A stretch of 44,136 nucleotides of DNA, taken from contig JACJJM010000028.1 of the NCBI GenBank assembly GCA_016900015.1, positions 1 to 44,136 of the forward strand. Reading direction: 5' to 3'. The DNA comes from Phocaeicola coprophilus (GTDB lineage: Bacteria > Bacteroidota > Bacteroidia > Bacteroidales > Bacteroidaceae). The stretch's first letter is position 1; the number at the start of each line of letters is the position of its first letter. This document shows, in pieces, positions 16,812-25,127 of this stretch. The position numbers and the translations under genes were made by a program. The notes beneath the pieces are model-generated. The model did not search any database, was not told the origin of the DNA, and saw only the letters and a program-made list of their open reading frames with translations.

Positions 16812-18464
16812 TTAAAACTGTTTTATGAAATCGTCCAGGGTCATATTCTCGATTTGCATTTTCTCTTTCAGGCGCATTTTCTTTCTCGAAATGCTGCCCT
16901 TGGCGATGTGGTACACTTCCGAAAGCAGGGAGAGCGAGAACTCCATCTTCAGCAGGCAGGCGAAACGCACCTCTTCGAGCGTGAGCTGCGGGTACGTGTC
17001 CTTCAGGCGCAGGGTGAAGTCATTGAAACAGGCATCCGTATTCTGCATGATGATGTCCCATTCCTCCTTCTTCAGGTGCATGGCCCCCTGCGAGTTCTGG
17101 CTCTTCATCAGAATCGGGACCGTCAGGGCGTTCAGCCGCTTGTAGTATTCGACGCTCTGGTTGAGCGATTCGATTTCGATGGCCTCTCGGTCGTGCTTTT
17201 CCTTGAGGTATTTTATCTCGGTCTCCCACTGGCTGTTCTGGAGCCGGACCATGTCCAGTTCCTTCTCCTTGAGGGACACCTCCACTTTCTTCTTGGCCTG
17301 CTTGATGCGGAAGACGACGGAGACTCCCAGAAACAGCGTCAGCGACAGGAGGATGGCCAGCCTGTAGTAGGAAAGCTCCTGCTCCGAAAGCTCCAGGTTC
17401 ATCCGGGCTATCCGCCGCTGCTGGCGTTCGTGCTCCTGGAAGGCGTTCATGTTGCTGATGTATCCGGCTTTGTTGTCAGCCTCCAGGGAGTCGCGGCACG
17501 CGATGCTCTTTTCGGCATACTCGCAGGCCGCCCGGAAGTCGTTTTCTTCTTTCTTGAGCAGGGATATCTTGTGGTAGACGTCCTGCTTTTCTCTCAAGGA
17601 GAGCCTGTCGATGTCCTTCAGAAACAGCCGTTCGGCGTCCTTGAGGCGGTGCATCTTCAGGTAGATGTTGCCCTTCAGGATGTTGCAAGTCTGCTCGAAT
17701 TCCGTCGATTGCCCGTTTTGCAGGGCGATGTCCGCATACGACAGGGCCGAGTCCAGCCGCTCCGTGGCCAGGCAGACCCGCCCCAGGTCCTTGTTGTATT
17801 CCGCCCGGGCGAGGCTGTTCTGCTGCGGCAGGATGCTGAGCGCCTTGGACAGGCGTCTGCCGGCGCTTTCGTAGTTCTTTTCAGCGATGCGGAGTTCGGC
17901 AAGCTCATGCAGCGCCTCGGCGATGAGCGTGGAGTCGTCCAGCTCGTTGGCTATGTCGAGCGCCTGCTCCAGGCATTTTTCCTCCATGCCGTACATCATC
18001 TTGAAGTGATAGATGGACGCTTCGCCGACTTTGATGTCAAACAGCATGCCGAGATTTCTCCCGGCGAACCTTTCCGCCTGGTTGTAAGAGCCGTTGGCCC
18101 GCAGGAAGGCATACCTGCCGGCATAGATTTTCCCCAAGGAATAGTGGAGCTGGCAGAGGCGGACGGAGTCCTTCTGGCGTGTGAAGTGCGACAAGGCCTG
18201 GTCCGACTTGTCCAGCACCAATTCCGGCGCATCCGATGTGAGCGACTGAGCCTTGACCCACAGGTAATAATAGAAGACCTTGTCAGCGCCTTTCAGCGAG
18301 GTCGTGTCGATGGCAAGTAGTTGTCTCATGGACTCTTCCGGCGCGATGTCCAACGAGTCTTCCAGCATCAGGAGCGATGGGCTGTACGTGCTGCGATGCG
18401 GACGGCTGCATGAAAATAGGCTCAGGGCCAGTATGGTTACGATAATATAGGTTCTCAACCGCAT
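16812..18464 (-). CDS. Membrane-spanning TPR regulator with C-terminal HTH
   Basis: The 550-residue protein starts with a lipoprotein-like signal (ALSLFSC, Cys19). Helical TPR-type repeats fill about residues 40-340. A single membrane helix spans 367-386 (YRLAILLSLTLFLGVSVVFRI), followed by Lys residues, a coiled coil (about 387-445) and a C-terminal helix-turn-helix (about 492-536: YPQLTLEEVRFACLLKMEF, then KGSISRKKMRLKEKM). The implied topology is a periplasmic TPR sensor and a cytoplasmic DNA-binding end. This layout is common in Bacteroidales regulators found near fimbrial genes. It ends in its own terminator just before the fimbrillin operon. It is the obvious candidate activator for the paired ATGTACA sites, which also occur upstream of itself. 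Direct DNA binding has not been shown. Confidence 0.75.
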   Translation of the reverse strand: MRLRTYIIVTILALSLFSCSRPHRSTYSPSLLMLEDSLDIAPEESMRQLLAIDTTSLKGADKVFYYYLWVKAQSLTSDAPELVLDKSDQALSHFTRQKDSVRLCQLHYSLGKIYAGRYAFLRANGSYNQAERFAGRNLGMLFDIKVGEASIYHFKMMYGMEEKCLEQALDIANELDDSTLIAEALHELAELRIAEKNYESAGRRLSKALSILPQQNSLARAEYNKDLGRVCLATERLDSALSYADIALQNGQSTEFEQTCNILKGNIYLKMHRLKDAERLFLKDIDRLSLREKQDVYHKISLLKKEENDFRAACEYAEKSIACRDSLEADNKAGYISNMNAFQEHERQQRRIARMNLELSEQELSYYRLAILLSLTLFLGVSVVFRIKQAKKKVEVSLKEKELDMVRLQNSQWETEIKYLKEKHDREAIEIESLNQSVEYYKRLNALTVPILMKSQNSQGAMHLKKEEWDIIMQNTDACFNDFTLRLKDTYPQLTLEEVRFACLLKMEFSLSLLSEVYHIAKGSISRKKMRLKEKMQIENMTLDDFIKQF

Positions 18465-18721
18465 TTTTTTACTTTTTTAGTGTGTCATCTTATCTTCAGG
18501 TGTATTCCAAGAGGCGGGCATCCGTGGATGATGTCCGGCGTGGCCTTATGAATGAACCTTAAAGAACAAAAAGAAAACAGATTAGATTAATGTGTCTATT
18601 ACATAACAGTATGTTGCCATACATGGGGCAGAAATGTAAAAATCACTCTGTCGTGGACATAATGGCGGATTGCCAATTCGATGTGAAAAAACAATTCATA
18701 CGCGTGCTCCCTTTTTTTGTG
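18465..18721 (-). other. Long leader (about 250 nt) of the regulator gene
   Basis: From the predicted start (about 18714) to the ATG at 18464 there is no long frame. It contains an 18-codon uORF at 18643-18699 and, closer to the gene, an A/T-rich stretch with a T-run just ahead of the start codon. No riboswitch fold was recognised. Confidence 0.4.
18643..18699 (-). CDS. Possible 18-residue leader peptide (uORF)
   Basis: ATG at 18699 reads MNCFFTSNWQSAIMSTTE and then stop. It is preceded by AAAGGGAG, about 9 nt upstream, a better ribosome-binding sequence than most starts here have. It lies immediately downstream of the predicted transcription start. It could be a translated leader affecting the regulator, or chance: the frame is short and I know of no homologue. 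Confidence 0.25.
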   Translation of the reverse strand: MNCFFTSNWQSAIMSTTE

Positions 18722-18729
18722 CAAAGGAA
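18722..18729 (-). promoter_or_regulatory. -7 box of the regulator gene
   Basis: On the minus strand it reads TTCCTTTG followed by CAC, one mismatch from TAnnTTTG. The expected -33 position shows only ATTG. The call rests mainly on the matching 31-nt spacing to the ATGTACA site. Confidence 0.45.
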
Positions 18730-18760
18730 ATAGGTTCTAAACAGAAAAACAATTTTTATC

Positions 18761-18832
18761 ATGTACATAGGTGGATATGTAAATGCCTGTACGAGTGCAT
18801 ATTTTGTTTTTCTCAGATGTACATATCCATCT
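18761..18832 (-). promoter_or_regulatory. Paired ATGTACA sites with inverted repeat upstream of the regulator
   Basis: ATGTACA lies at 18761-18767 and 18817-18823, start-to-start 56 bp. In addition AGGTGGATATGTA (18769-18781) is the near-perfect inverse of TACATATCCATCT (18820-18832), so the two sites sit on the arms of an inverted repeat. It is probably an operator allowing autoregulation. Confidence 0.55.
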
Positions 18833-19464
18833 TTAATGCAAAGATAGGAAATAGAATGCATGTATGGTCCTAAAAATGGACACTAAATTTGTACCAATCT
18901 GTTAAGATTTGCTTGTTTTCTGTCTTGCAACTCAGATTCTTAGTGCCGCGCACGCACAGCCGGGAGGAAATGGCCTTCGGTCAAAAAGACGTATCACTCC
19001 GCCCCGTGGCACGCCGACGGACGGTTTTTTTCAGCCCGGACGGCTTTTTTCCCGGTCTGTCCATGCCTTGTCCATGAGACACCCTCACGGAGACCTGTCA
19101 CCCCTGACAGCCGGAGCCGCCACCGTCCCGTCTCCCCGTCTGTTTTTTTGTTCGCCTCACCCTCTTCCGCCTCATCCCAGCCATCCGCTCCCGCGCCCCA
19201 GCCGCATTTTTGACAATCCGCTCATGCCCCAAGCCCCCTTAAGGGCGGGCGAGGACGGAAAGGAAGGTAGCCGGCCGTGCCCTCCTTTCCGCTCCCGCCT
19301 GCCCTTAAGGGGAAGCCCGGGCAGCCCCTGCGCCCCTCCCCGCGAGGGTGGCTTTCGGGGGCAGGGCTAAAAAATTTCCTTTTCGGAGGTACCCTTTTTC
19401 ACTTTCTTTTCGTATAGGAGATAAAAACAAGCCAAAATTTTACTAACTTTAAAAGGAAAGATGG
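18833..19464. other. Non-coding spacer between the fimbrial regulator and the first SusC gene
   Basis: No gene was recognised. It contains TAAATTTG (18884-18891), a possible + strand -7 box too far from susC to assign, and the CCTTAAGGG-flanked repeat at 19233-19313. A GC-rich imperfect hairpin follows (about 19326-19367) before A- and T-rich sequence. No clear promoter was seen just upstream of 19465. Confidence 0.5.
19233..19313. repeat. MITE-like hairpin element of the CGGAAAGG family
   Basis: CCCCTTAAGGGCGGGC on the left mirrors GCCTGCCCTTAAGGGG on the right, and inside them GGACGGAAAGGAAGG mirrors CCTCCTTTCCG. The whole of about 80 bp can fold on itself. Related sequence with TTAAGGG and CTTTCCGTCC occurs at 43733-43803. 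No coding capacity. Confidence 0.6.
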
Positions 19465-22400
19465 ATGGAAAAATTCATTAAACGACCTTTGTATCAGAGA
19501 GCAGAAAGGTGTCTGCTGGCGGTGCTTCTCCTCATGGTGAGCATCAGCGTGGCGGCACAGGTCCCCTCGAAGGAAACGCTGTCCTTCGAGTGTAAGAACG
19601 AGAGCCTCGCGTCAGCCTTCCAACGGCTGGAACGCGCATCAGGCTATAAGATTTTGTTTACCTATGAAGACGTGCAGTCCTACCGGGCGACGGTCTCCAT
19701 GAAGAACCGCCCGGTGACAGCCATCATGGACGCGCTTCTCAGCGGCCACCCGCTGGCCTACCGCGTGGAGGGGAAGTATATCACGGTGACGCCTGGAGAT
19801 AAAAAGCAGGAAAAAGGCACGCGGCGGCAGTTGCAGGGGAATGTGACCGACCGGCAGGGAGAGCCGCTTATCGGAGCATCGGTGCGTTTGTCTGGGACTT
19901 CACAAGGCACGATGACTGACGTCAATGGAAGTTTCCAGTTGTCCATCCCTGAAGATTGTTCTTATATCGAGGTGAGCTACATCGGCATGAAACCTCAACG
20001 GGTGAGCATTGACAAGAAGGACTTCGTGCGCGTGACACTGGAAGAGGACAGCCAGATGCTGAATGATTTTGTGGTGACGGGCATCTTCAAGAAACAAGAG
20101 TCTGTGTTCACGGGATCAGCGCTCACCATAACGAAGAAAGAGCTTGACCAGTTTGGCGACAAGAATCTGGTGAACTCGTTGGCTAACATTGACCCGGCAT
20201 TCCACATCGTGGCCAACAATGACTATGGTTCCGACCCGAACCGTTTGCCTGACCTGCAAGTGCGCGGCACGACCAGCATCACGGCCGTGCAGGATGGTTC
20301 TGACGCGATGCTCAACTATCCGCTCATCATCATGGACGGTTTCGAAATCAGTCTGCGCCGTATGCTCGACCTCAACCCTGAAGAAGTGGAGTCTGTCACT
20401 CTCTTGAAAGATGGTGCGGCTACGGCCATCTACGGCTCGCGGGGTGCCAACGGCATTATTGTCATCACTTCGCGCGAGCCTGAAGAAGGGCGTCTGCGCT
20501 TGACTTACAATGGACATGCCAATGTGGAAGTGCCTGACCTGACGGGGTATCATCTGCTTGACGCGCGCCGCAAGCTGGAGCTGGAGAAAAGCATGGGTTA
20601 CTTTGATGGCACGACACCCGATGAAATTGTAGCCTTGAGCAACCGGTATGCTTCAATCCTGGCAGACGTGGAGCGTGGTGTGGATACAGACTGGCTGGCC
20701 AAACCCTTGCACACCGGCATCGGACATCGCCATGCCTTGCGCATAGAAGGCGGCGACAAAGCCTTTCGTTATTCGGCCGATGTGTCAGCAGAGTTCATCA
20801 ACGGAGTCATGAAGGGTTCTGAACGTACGAATTACAATGGAGGCATCAACCTGAGCTACCGCAAAGACGGCTTCTTGTTGTCCAACCGTTTTCTCTTCGG
20901 GCAGTCATCAGCGGACGAATCGCCTTATGGCAGCTTCTCTGACTATGTGAAACTCAATCCTTACTGGACGCCCTACGACGAAGAGGGGCGCATGCGCCGC
21001 TATCTGGACGAAGACCTCACCTATTGGGGCTCAGATACCTATTTCCCGGCCAACCCGCTCTATAATGCCACGCTGGCCGTGAAGGACCGCACAAAGAGCA
21101 CCAGCTTGAGCAACAACCTGGCATTGGAATATCGCATCACCCAGGCATTCACCCTGCGTGGGGCTGTGAGCCTGACGAAAAACATCGACCGCACAGACAA
21201 ATTCCTGCCGCGTACACACACTCAGTTTCTGACCAGCGAATACAACTCCGGTGAGAACGTGATGCGCAAAGGACGTTATACCTACGGCAATACCGAGTCC
21301 TATTCTTACACGGCCAATCTGACATTGAACTATAATAAGCTTTTCGCCAATCGCCATCTTGTCTACCTGGGAGTGAATGCGGAACTGTCGGAACAGAAGA
21401 GCGAATCGGCTGTCTTTGAACTGGAAGGTTTCACGCAGGAGAATCCCAAGCATCTGTCAGCAGCTCTTTCTTATGCCCAAAACCAACGTCCGGGAGGTAG
21501 CGAAAGCACATTCCGTCGTGTGGGCGTGGTGGCTAATGCCAACTATTCCTTGAGTGATACGTATTATGTGGACGTGGCCTACCGCATCGAGGGTGCGTCG
21601 CAGTTTGGGGCCAACAAGCGTTTTGCCCCGTTCTACAGTGTCGGTGCGGGATGGAACTTGCACCGTGAGGCTTGGATGCAGGGCGTGGATTGGGTGAACT
21701 ACCTCAAGCTCCGCCTTTCTTACGGCCAGAATGGCAGCCAGCGTTTCAGTCCCTATCAGGCCATCGCGACCTATAACTACCTCAATGCCGACCGTTATCA
21801 CACCTGGCTGGGTATCGCTCCCGCCGCTTTGGAGAATGAGGACCTGGAGTGGCAAATCACTGACAAGTATAACTTGGGTTTGGAGGCTTCCTTCCTCAAA
21901 GGACGCATCAACCTCACGGCAGATGTCTATCGTGACATCACGGACAATCTGCTCACGGAGCGCACATTGCCTCTATCCAATGGTTTCACGTCTTATAGCG
22001 AGAACCTCGGTACATTGCGCAACGTGGGTTTCGAAGCCAAAGTCAGCGTGAAGCCTGTCGTGGACACACAGCGGCGCATCATTTGGACCGTGACTTGGAG
22101 CATTGCCCACAACCGCAGCAAGATGGTGAAACTGTCAGATGCCTTGAAGAAGGCTTTCGAGCAAGAGGCTGCGGCCACCAAGCAACTGCCTCCCAACCGC
22201 CTGATCCGCGAAGGAGATGACCTCAACACGATTTATGCCGTGCGCTCATTGGGCATTGACCCGCAAAACGGCCGTGAGGTGTATCTTGACCGTCACGGGG
22301 AACTCACTTATACGTGGAGTGCGGATGACCTCACGGCTTGTGGCGTGAGCCAGCCCAAGTTCAGAGGCAATCTGAACAGTACGTTGCGGTGGGGCAATTT

Positions 22401-22806
22401 CTCTTGTGCCTTTGCCTTCGGTTACCATTTCGGCGGACAGCAGTATAACGAGACGCTGGTGTCGCGTGTGGAAGTGACCAACATGAAGTACAATGTGGAT
22501 GAACGCGTCTATACCGGGCGTTGGAAACAGCCGGGCGACGTGGTCCCCTATAAAGGTCTGCTCAATTATGAACGTACTTATGCCACCAGCCGCTTTGTGC
22601 AGGACGACCGTGTGTTCACGCTGCGCAATGTGAACCTCTCCTACGAGTTTCGCGAACAGCCTTGGATGCGTTGCCTGGGCCTGACTTCCCTGCAACTGAG
22701 CACCAATATAAGCGACGTGTTCTATCTTTCCTCCATCAAGCGGGAGCGGGGATTGGTGTATCCATTCTCCCGTCGTGGTTCTCTGGCCGTGTCGCTACAG
22801 TTCTGA
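19465..22806 (+). CDS. SusC/RagA family TonB-dependent receptor with STN domain
   Basis: The 1113-residue protein has a signal peptide ending near SVAAQ and an STN (secretin/TonB N-terminal) domain at about 38-108 (LSFECKNESLASAFQRLERASGYKI). A carboxypeptidase-regulatory-like domain lies at about 121-185 (VTDRQGEPLIGASVRLSGTSQG) and a plug at about 225-345 (LLKDGAATAIYGSRGANGIIVIT). A long 22-strand-type barrel ends in an aromatic residue (SLAVSLQF). It forms the outer-membrane pore of a SusCD transporter, energised by TonB. STN domains often contact a FecR-type anti-sigma factor, but no sigma or anti-sigma gene lies nearby. It is followed after 27 nt by its SusD partner. The substrate is unknown; the neighbours suggest something other than simple starch-like glycans. 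Confidence 0.93.
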   Translation: MEKFIKRPLYQRAERCLLAVLLLMVSISVAAQVPSKETLSFECKNESLASAFQRLERASGYKILFTYEDVQSYRATVSMKNRPVTAIMDALLSGHPLAYRVEGKYITVTPGDKKQEKGTRRQLQGNVTDRQGEPLIGASVRLSGTSQGTMTDVNGSFQLSIPEDCSYIEVSYIGMKPQRVSIDKKDFVRVTLEEDSQMLNDFVVTGIFKKQESVFTGSALTITKKELDQFGDKNLVNSLANIDPAFHIVANNDYGSDPNRLPDLQVRGTTSITAVQDGSDAMLNYPLIIMDGFEISLRRMLDLNPEEVESVTLLKDGAATAIYGSRGANGIIVITSREPEEGRLRLTYNGHANVEVPDLTGYHLLDARRKLELEKSMGYFDGTTPDEIVALSNRYASILADVERGVDTDWLAKPLHTGIGHRHALRIEGGDKAFRYSADVSAEFINGVMKGSERTNYNGGINLSYRKDGFLLSNRFLFGQSSADESPYGSFSDYVKLNPYWTPYDEEGRMRRYLDEDLTYWGSDTYFPANPLYNATLAVKDRTKSTSLSNNLALEYRITQAFTLRGAVSLTKNIDRTDKFLPRTHTQFLTSEYNSGENVMRKGRYTYGNTESYSYTANLTLNYNKLFANRHLVYLGVNAELSEQKSESAVFELEGFTQENPKHLSAALSYAQNQRPGGSESTFRRVGVVANANYSLSDTYYVDVAYRIEGASQFGANKRFAPFYSVGAGWNLHREAWMQGVDWVNYLKLRLSYGQNGSQRFSPYQAIATYNYLNADRYHTWLGIAPAALENEDLEWQITDKYNLGLEASFLKGRINLTADVYRDITDNLLTERTLPLSNGFTSYSENLGTLRNVGFEAKVSVKPVVDTQRRIIWTVTWSIAHNRSKMVKLSDALKKAFEQEAAATKQLPPNRLIREGDDLNTIYAVRSLGIDPQNGREVYLDRHGELTYTWSADDLTACGVSQPKFRGNLNSTLRWGNFSCAFAFGYHFGGQQYNETLVSRVEVTNMKYNVDERVYTGRWKQPGDVVPYKGLLNYERTYATSRFVQDDRVFTLRNVNLSYEFREQPWMRCLGLTSLQLSTNISDVFYLSSIKRERGLVYPFSRRGSLAVSLQF

Positions 22807-22833
22807 TTTATCCACTTTAAAAAGTACAGACAA

Positions 22834-24273
22834 ATGAAAACAACACATATCACATTTTTCCTATGGACATTCTTGGCATTGGCGTTTGCCGCGTGCAGTG
22901 ACTGGCTTGACGTGAAGCCTTCCACGCAGATTGAAAAAGAAGATGCCGAACAGACACTCACCGGCTATGAGAGCATGCTCATAGGAGCTTATATACAGAT
23001 GCAGTCTCCTTTGCTCTACGGCAAGCAGATGACCTATTCTGCCATTGAGTACATGGCTGAACACTGGAACAGCGCGCCCGTCAACTCGGCAGAGAGTGCC
23101 CTGGCAACTCATGATTACGACAACGAAGCAGCCGAAAAACTCCTGTCCGACATGATGAATGCCTACTATAAAGTGATTTTCGATGTGAACAGTCTTTTGT
23201 CCAACATTGATGACCATCGCGACATACTCACGGACCATCACTATGAGCTTATCAAGGGCGAAGCGCTCGGGTTGAGGGCTTTCTGTCACTTGGAACTGCT
23301 GCGCCTGTGGGGACCTCTGCCCGGGCAAGCTGACGCAGAGCCTCTCTTGGCTTATGTCACACGTCGGGGAAAGGAAATCAACGAACGTCTGCCTTATGAT
23401 GCCTACGTGGCCCACATCGAAGCCGACCTCGATGCAGCCGAGGCGTTGTTGAAAGACATTGACCCTGTGACCGACATCAATGTGTCGCCACGGGAGGAAA
23501 TAGCCCTGGTGGGCACGGGCAAGGTGCGGAGCGACTTCTTCACCGAACGTCGCAAACGTTTTAATTACTATGCCTGCCTGGGTGTAAAGGCTCGTTTCTA
23601 CTTGTGGACTGGGCAGACTGAGCTGGCGGCACGCTATGCCAGGGAGGTGATTGATGCGAAAGACAATACAGGGAAAAGCATCTTCACTTATGGTACGCGC
23701 AGCGACATGGAGCAGGGCGACTATACGCTGTCGGCTGAACATATATTCTGTATCGACCTGCCTTCCTTGGAGCGCAACACGGGGCTGGAAGTATATGCCG
23801 GACGTTCCTACAAGCTCAGCCGGCTGTTCAAGAGCACAGACTTGCGTCTGACGAAGCTGTTCTATGACCGCACGGAAAGCGGCAATGTGAACACCTATAC
23901 ATATAAGTATCTCTACGTGCCCGAATTGAAAGACGTGCGGCCTCGTGCGCTTTGCGTAGTCCCGTTGTTGCGACTGAGCGAGATGAAGCTCATCCTGGCT
24001 GAGGCTTTGGGCAAAGAACAGGGCATCGACATTGTCAATGAGCTGGGAGCACAGCGTGACTTGCAACCTTTGAGTGCGTCGACCTCTGACTCGAACTGGC
24101 TGCGTACGCTTGTCCAGGAGTATCACCGCGAGTTCTACGCTGAGGGGCAAGGCTTTTTCGCTTCCAAACGCATCTGGCCGAAACTGGATGTGTTCTATCC
24201 CGTGGCGAACAACCGCAAGGATGAGGCCATTTACCGCCTGCCGCTGCCCAAAGCAGAGACGCTGACAGAATGA
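22834..24273 (+). CDS. RagB/SusD family surface lipoprotein
   Basis: The 479-residue protein has a lipoprotein signal with Cys21 (LAFAACSDWLDVKP). The SDWLDVKPS opening, helical TPR-like segments and the GEALGLRAFCHLELLRLWGPLP stretch are diagnostic of SusD. It acts as the lid that captures ligand over the SusC barrel. It is paired with the preceding SusC and followed 47 nt later by the DUF4843 gene. The C-terminal end (LPLPKAETLTE) is shorter than in glycan-type SusD proteins, which usually end N..L.QN.GY. This may reflect a distinct subfamily, since all genes in this cluster belong to the DUF4843/PKD-like type. Confidence 0.9.
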   Translation: MKTTHITFFLWTFLALAFAACSDWLDVKPSTQIEKEDAEQTLTGYESMLIGAYIQMQSPLLYGKQMTYSAIEYMAEHWNSAPVNSAESALATHDYDNEAAEKLLSDMMNAYYKVIFDVNSLLSNIDDHRDILTDHHYELIKGEALGLRAFCHLELLRLWGPLPGQADAEPLLAYVTRRGKEINERLPYDAYVAHIEADLDAAEALLKDIDPVTDINVSPREEIALVGTGKVRSDFFTERRKRFNYYACLGVKARFYLWTGQTELAARYAREVIDAKDNTGKSIFTYGTRSDMEQGDYTLSAEHIFCIDLPSLERNTGLEVYAGRSYKLSRLFKSTDLRLTKLFYDRTESGNVNTYTYKYLYVPELKDVRPRALCVVPLLRLSEMKLILAEALGKEQGIDIVNELGAQRDLQPLSASTSDSNWLRTLVQEYHREFYAEGQGFFASKRIWPKLDVFYPVANNRKDEAIYRLPLPKAETLTE

Positions 24274-24320
24274 TGCTGTATGCGCTTAACGTAAAGAATA
24301 ACAAAAAAACATAGAGACTT

Positions 24321-25106
24321 ATGACGAAATCTGCATATCTTTATCGCATGGCCGAAGGATGGCTCCTCGGCCTGCTTATCCTCCTTGCCAGCTCCTGTCA
24401 GGAAGACAGCATTCCCACTTACTCGGGCGGGGCACGCATTCAGTGGCTCACCAAGTTTGTGGACGACTCATTGCGGGTCGATTTCTCATTCACCCAGCTC
24501 ACGGACGGCGCCACACAGGCTGTTGTTGAGCTACCTTTCAAGGTAATAGGTCCTACGGCCGATCATGACCGTGCTTTCAGTCTGCGCCAAGTGGACGACG
24601 AGGGGGACAACGCCGCTGTGGAAGGTGTGGACTTTACCCTGCCGGAACAGTTGTATGTAGAAAAAGGAAAACTGGATGGTATCGTGCCTGTGACATTGAT
24701 GCGTACACCGGCTCTCGACCACGAGACACGCCGTCTGGCACTGGAATTTGTTACCGATGGTGAGTTTGGCCCAGGCGCACGTCTCCAACAACGTGCGATT
24801 ATCGAGTTTTCCAATCAGTTGGCAAAGCCTTCTTCGTGGGAGTACTACATCGAGTGGCAAGACTGGGGCATGTACAGCAAAGGCAAGCACATGTTTATCA
24901 ATCAGGTGCTGGGCTATCCCATTCCCGACGATTTCTTTTATGTGACTGATTCCACCTTGCAGCGCGTCTACCTGGACATGCTCAAGAAAGCACTCGACCT
25001 TTTCAATAACGACCCTGATAACATCGCTTCCGGAAAAGCTCCGGTGCTGTCTGACCCGGACGACCCGACGTCGGCCCCCATCAGCTTTGTTTCACAATCC
25101 ATCTAA
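24321..25106 (+). CDS. DUF4843 domain lipoprotein
   Basis: The 261-residue protein has a lipoprotein signal ending LLASSC (Cys26). The beta-rich DUF4843 module follows (RVDFSFTQLTDGATQAVVELPFKVIGPTADHDRAFSL, then EGVDFTLPEQLYVEKGKLDGIVPVTLMRTP), resembling a Calx-beta or Ig-type fold. The C-terminal half has WEYYIEWQDWGMYSKGKHMFI, common in this family. DUF4843 proteins are almost always found just after a SusCD pair and before a PKD-like protein, and are thought to be surface-exposed ligand binders. The molecular function is unknown. Confidence 0.82.
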   Translation: MTKSAYLYRMAEGWLLGLLILLASSCQEDSIPTYSGGARIQWLTKFVDDSLRVDFSFTQLTDGATQAVVELPFKVIGPTADHDRAFSLRQVDDEGDNAAVEGVDFTLPEQLYVEKGKLDGIVPVTLMRTPALDHETRRLALEFVTDGEFGPGARLQQRAIIEFSNQLAKPSSWEYYIEWQDWGMYSKGKHMFINQVLGYPIPDDFFYVTDSTLQRVYLDMLKKALDLFNNDPDNIASGKAPVLSDPDDPTSAPISFVSQSI

Positions 25107-25127
25107 ATCCCTAATAATACATACGCT

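Noticed and set aside
16854-18320. 488-codon frame opposite the TPR/HTH regulator
   Set aside because: It is a shadow of the regulator. It has no domain and no promoter, and it crosses the regulator's coding logic completely.
18884-18891. TAAATTTG as promoter of the first SusC
   Set aside because: It is a good -7 match, but it is about 570 nt from the gene with repeats between and no -33 element. It may be chance.
19444-19451. TAACTTTA just upstream of the first SusC as a -7 box
   Set aside because: It ends only 13 nt before the start codon and lacks the final G, so it would leave almost no leader.
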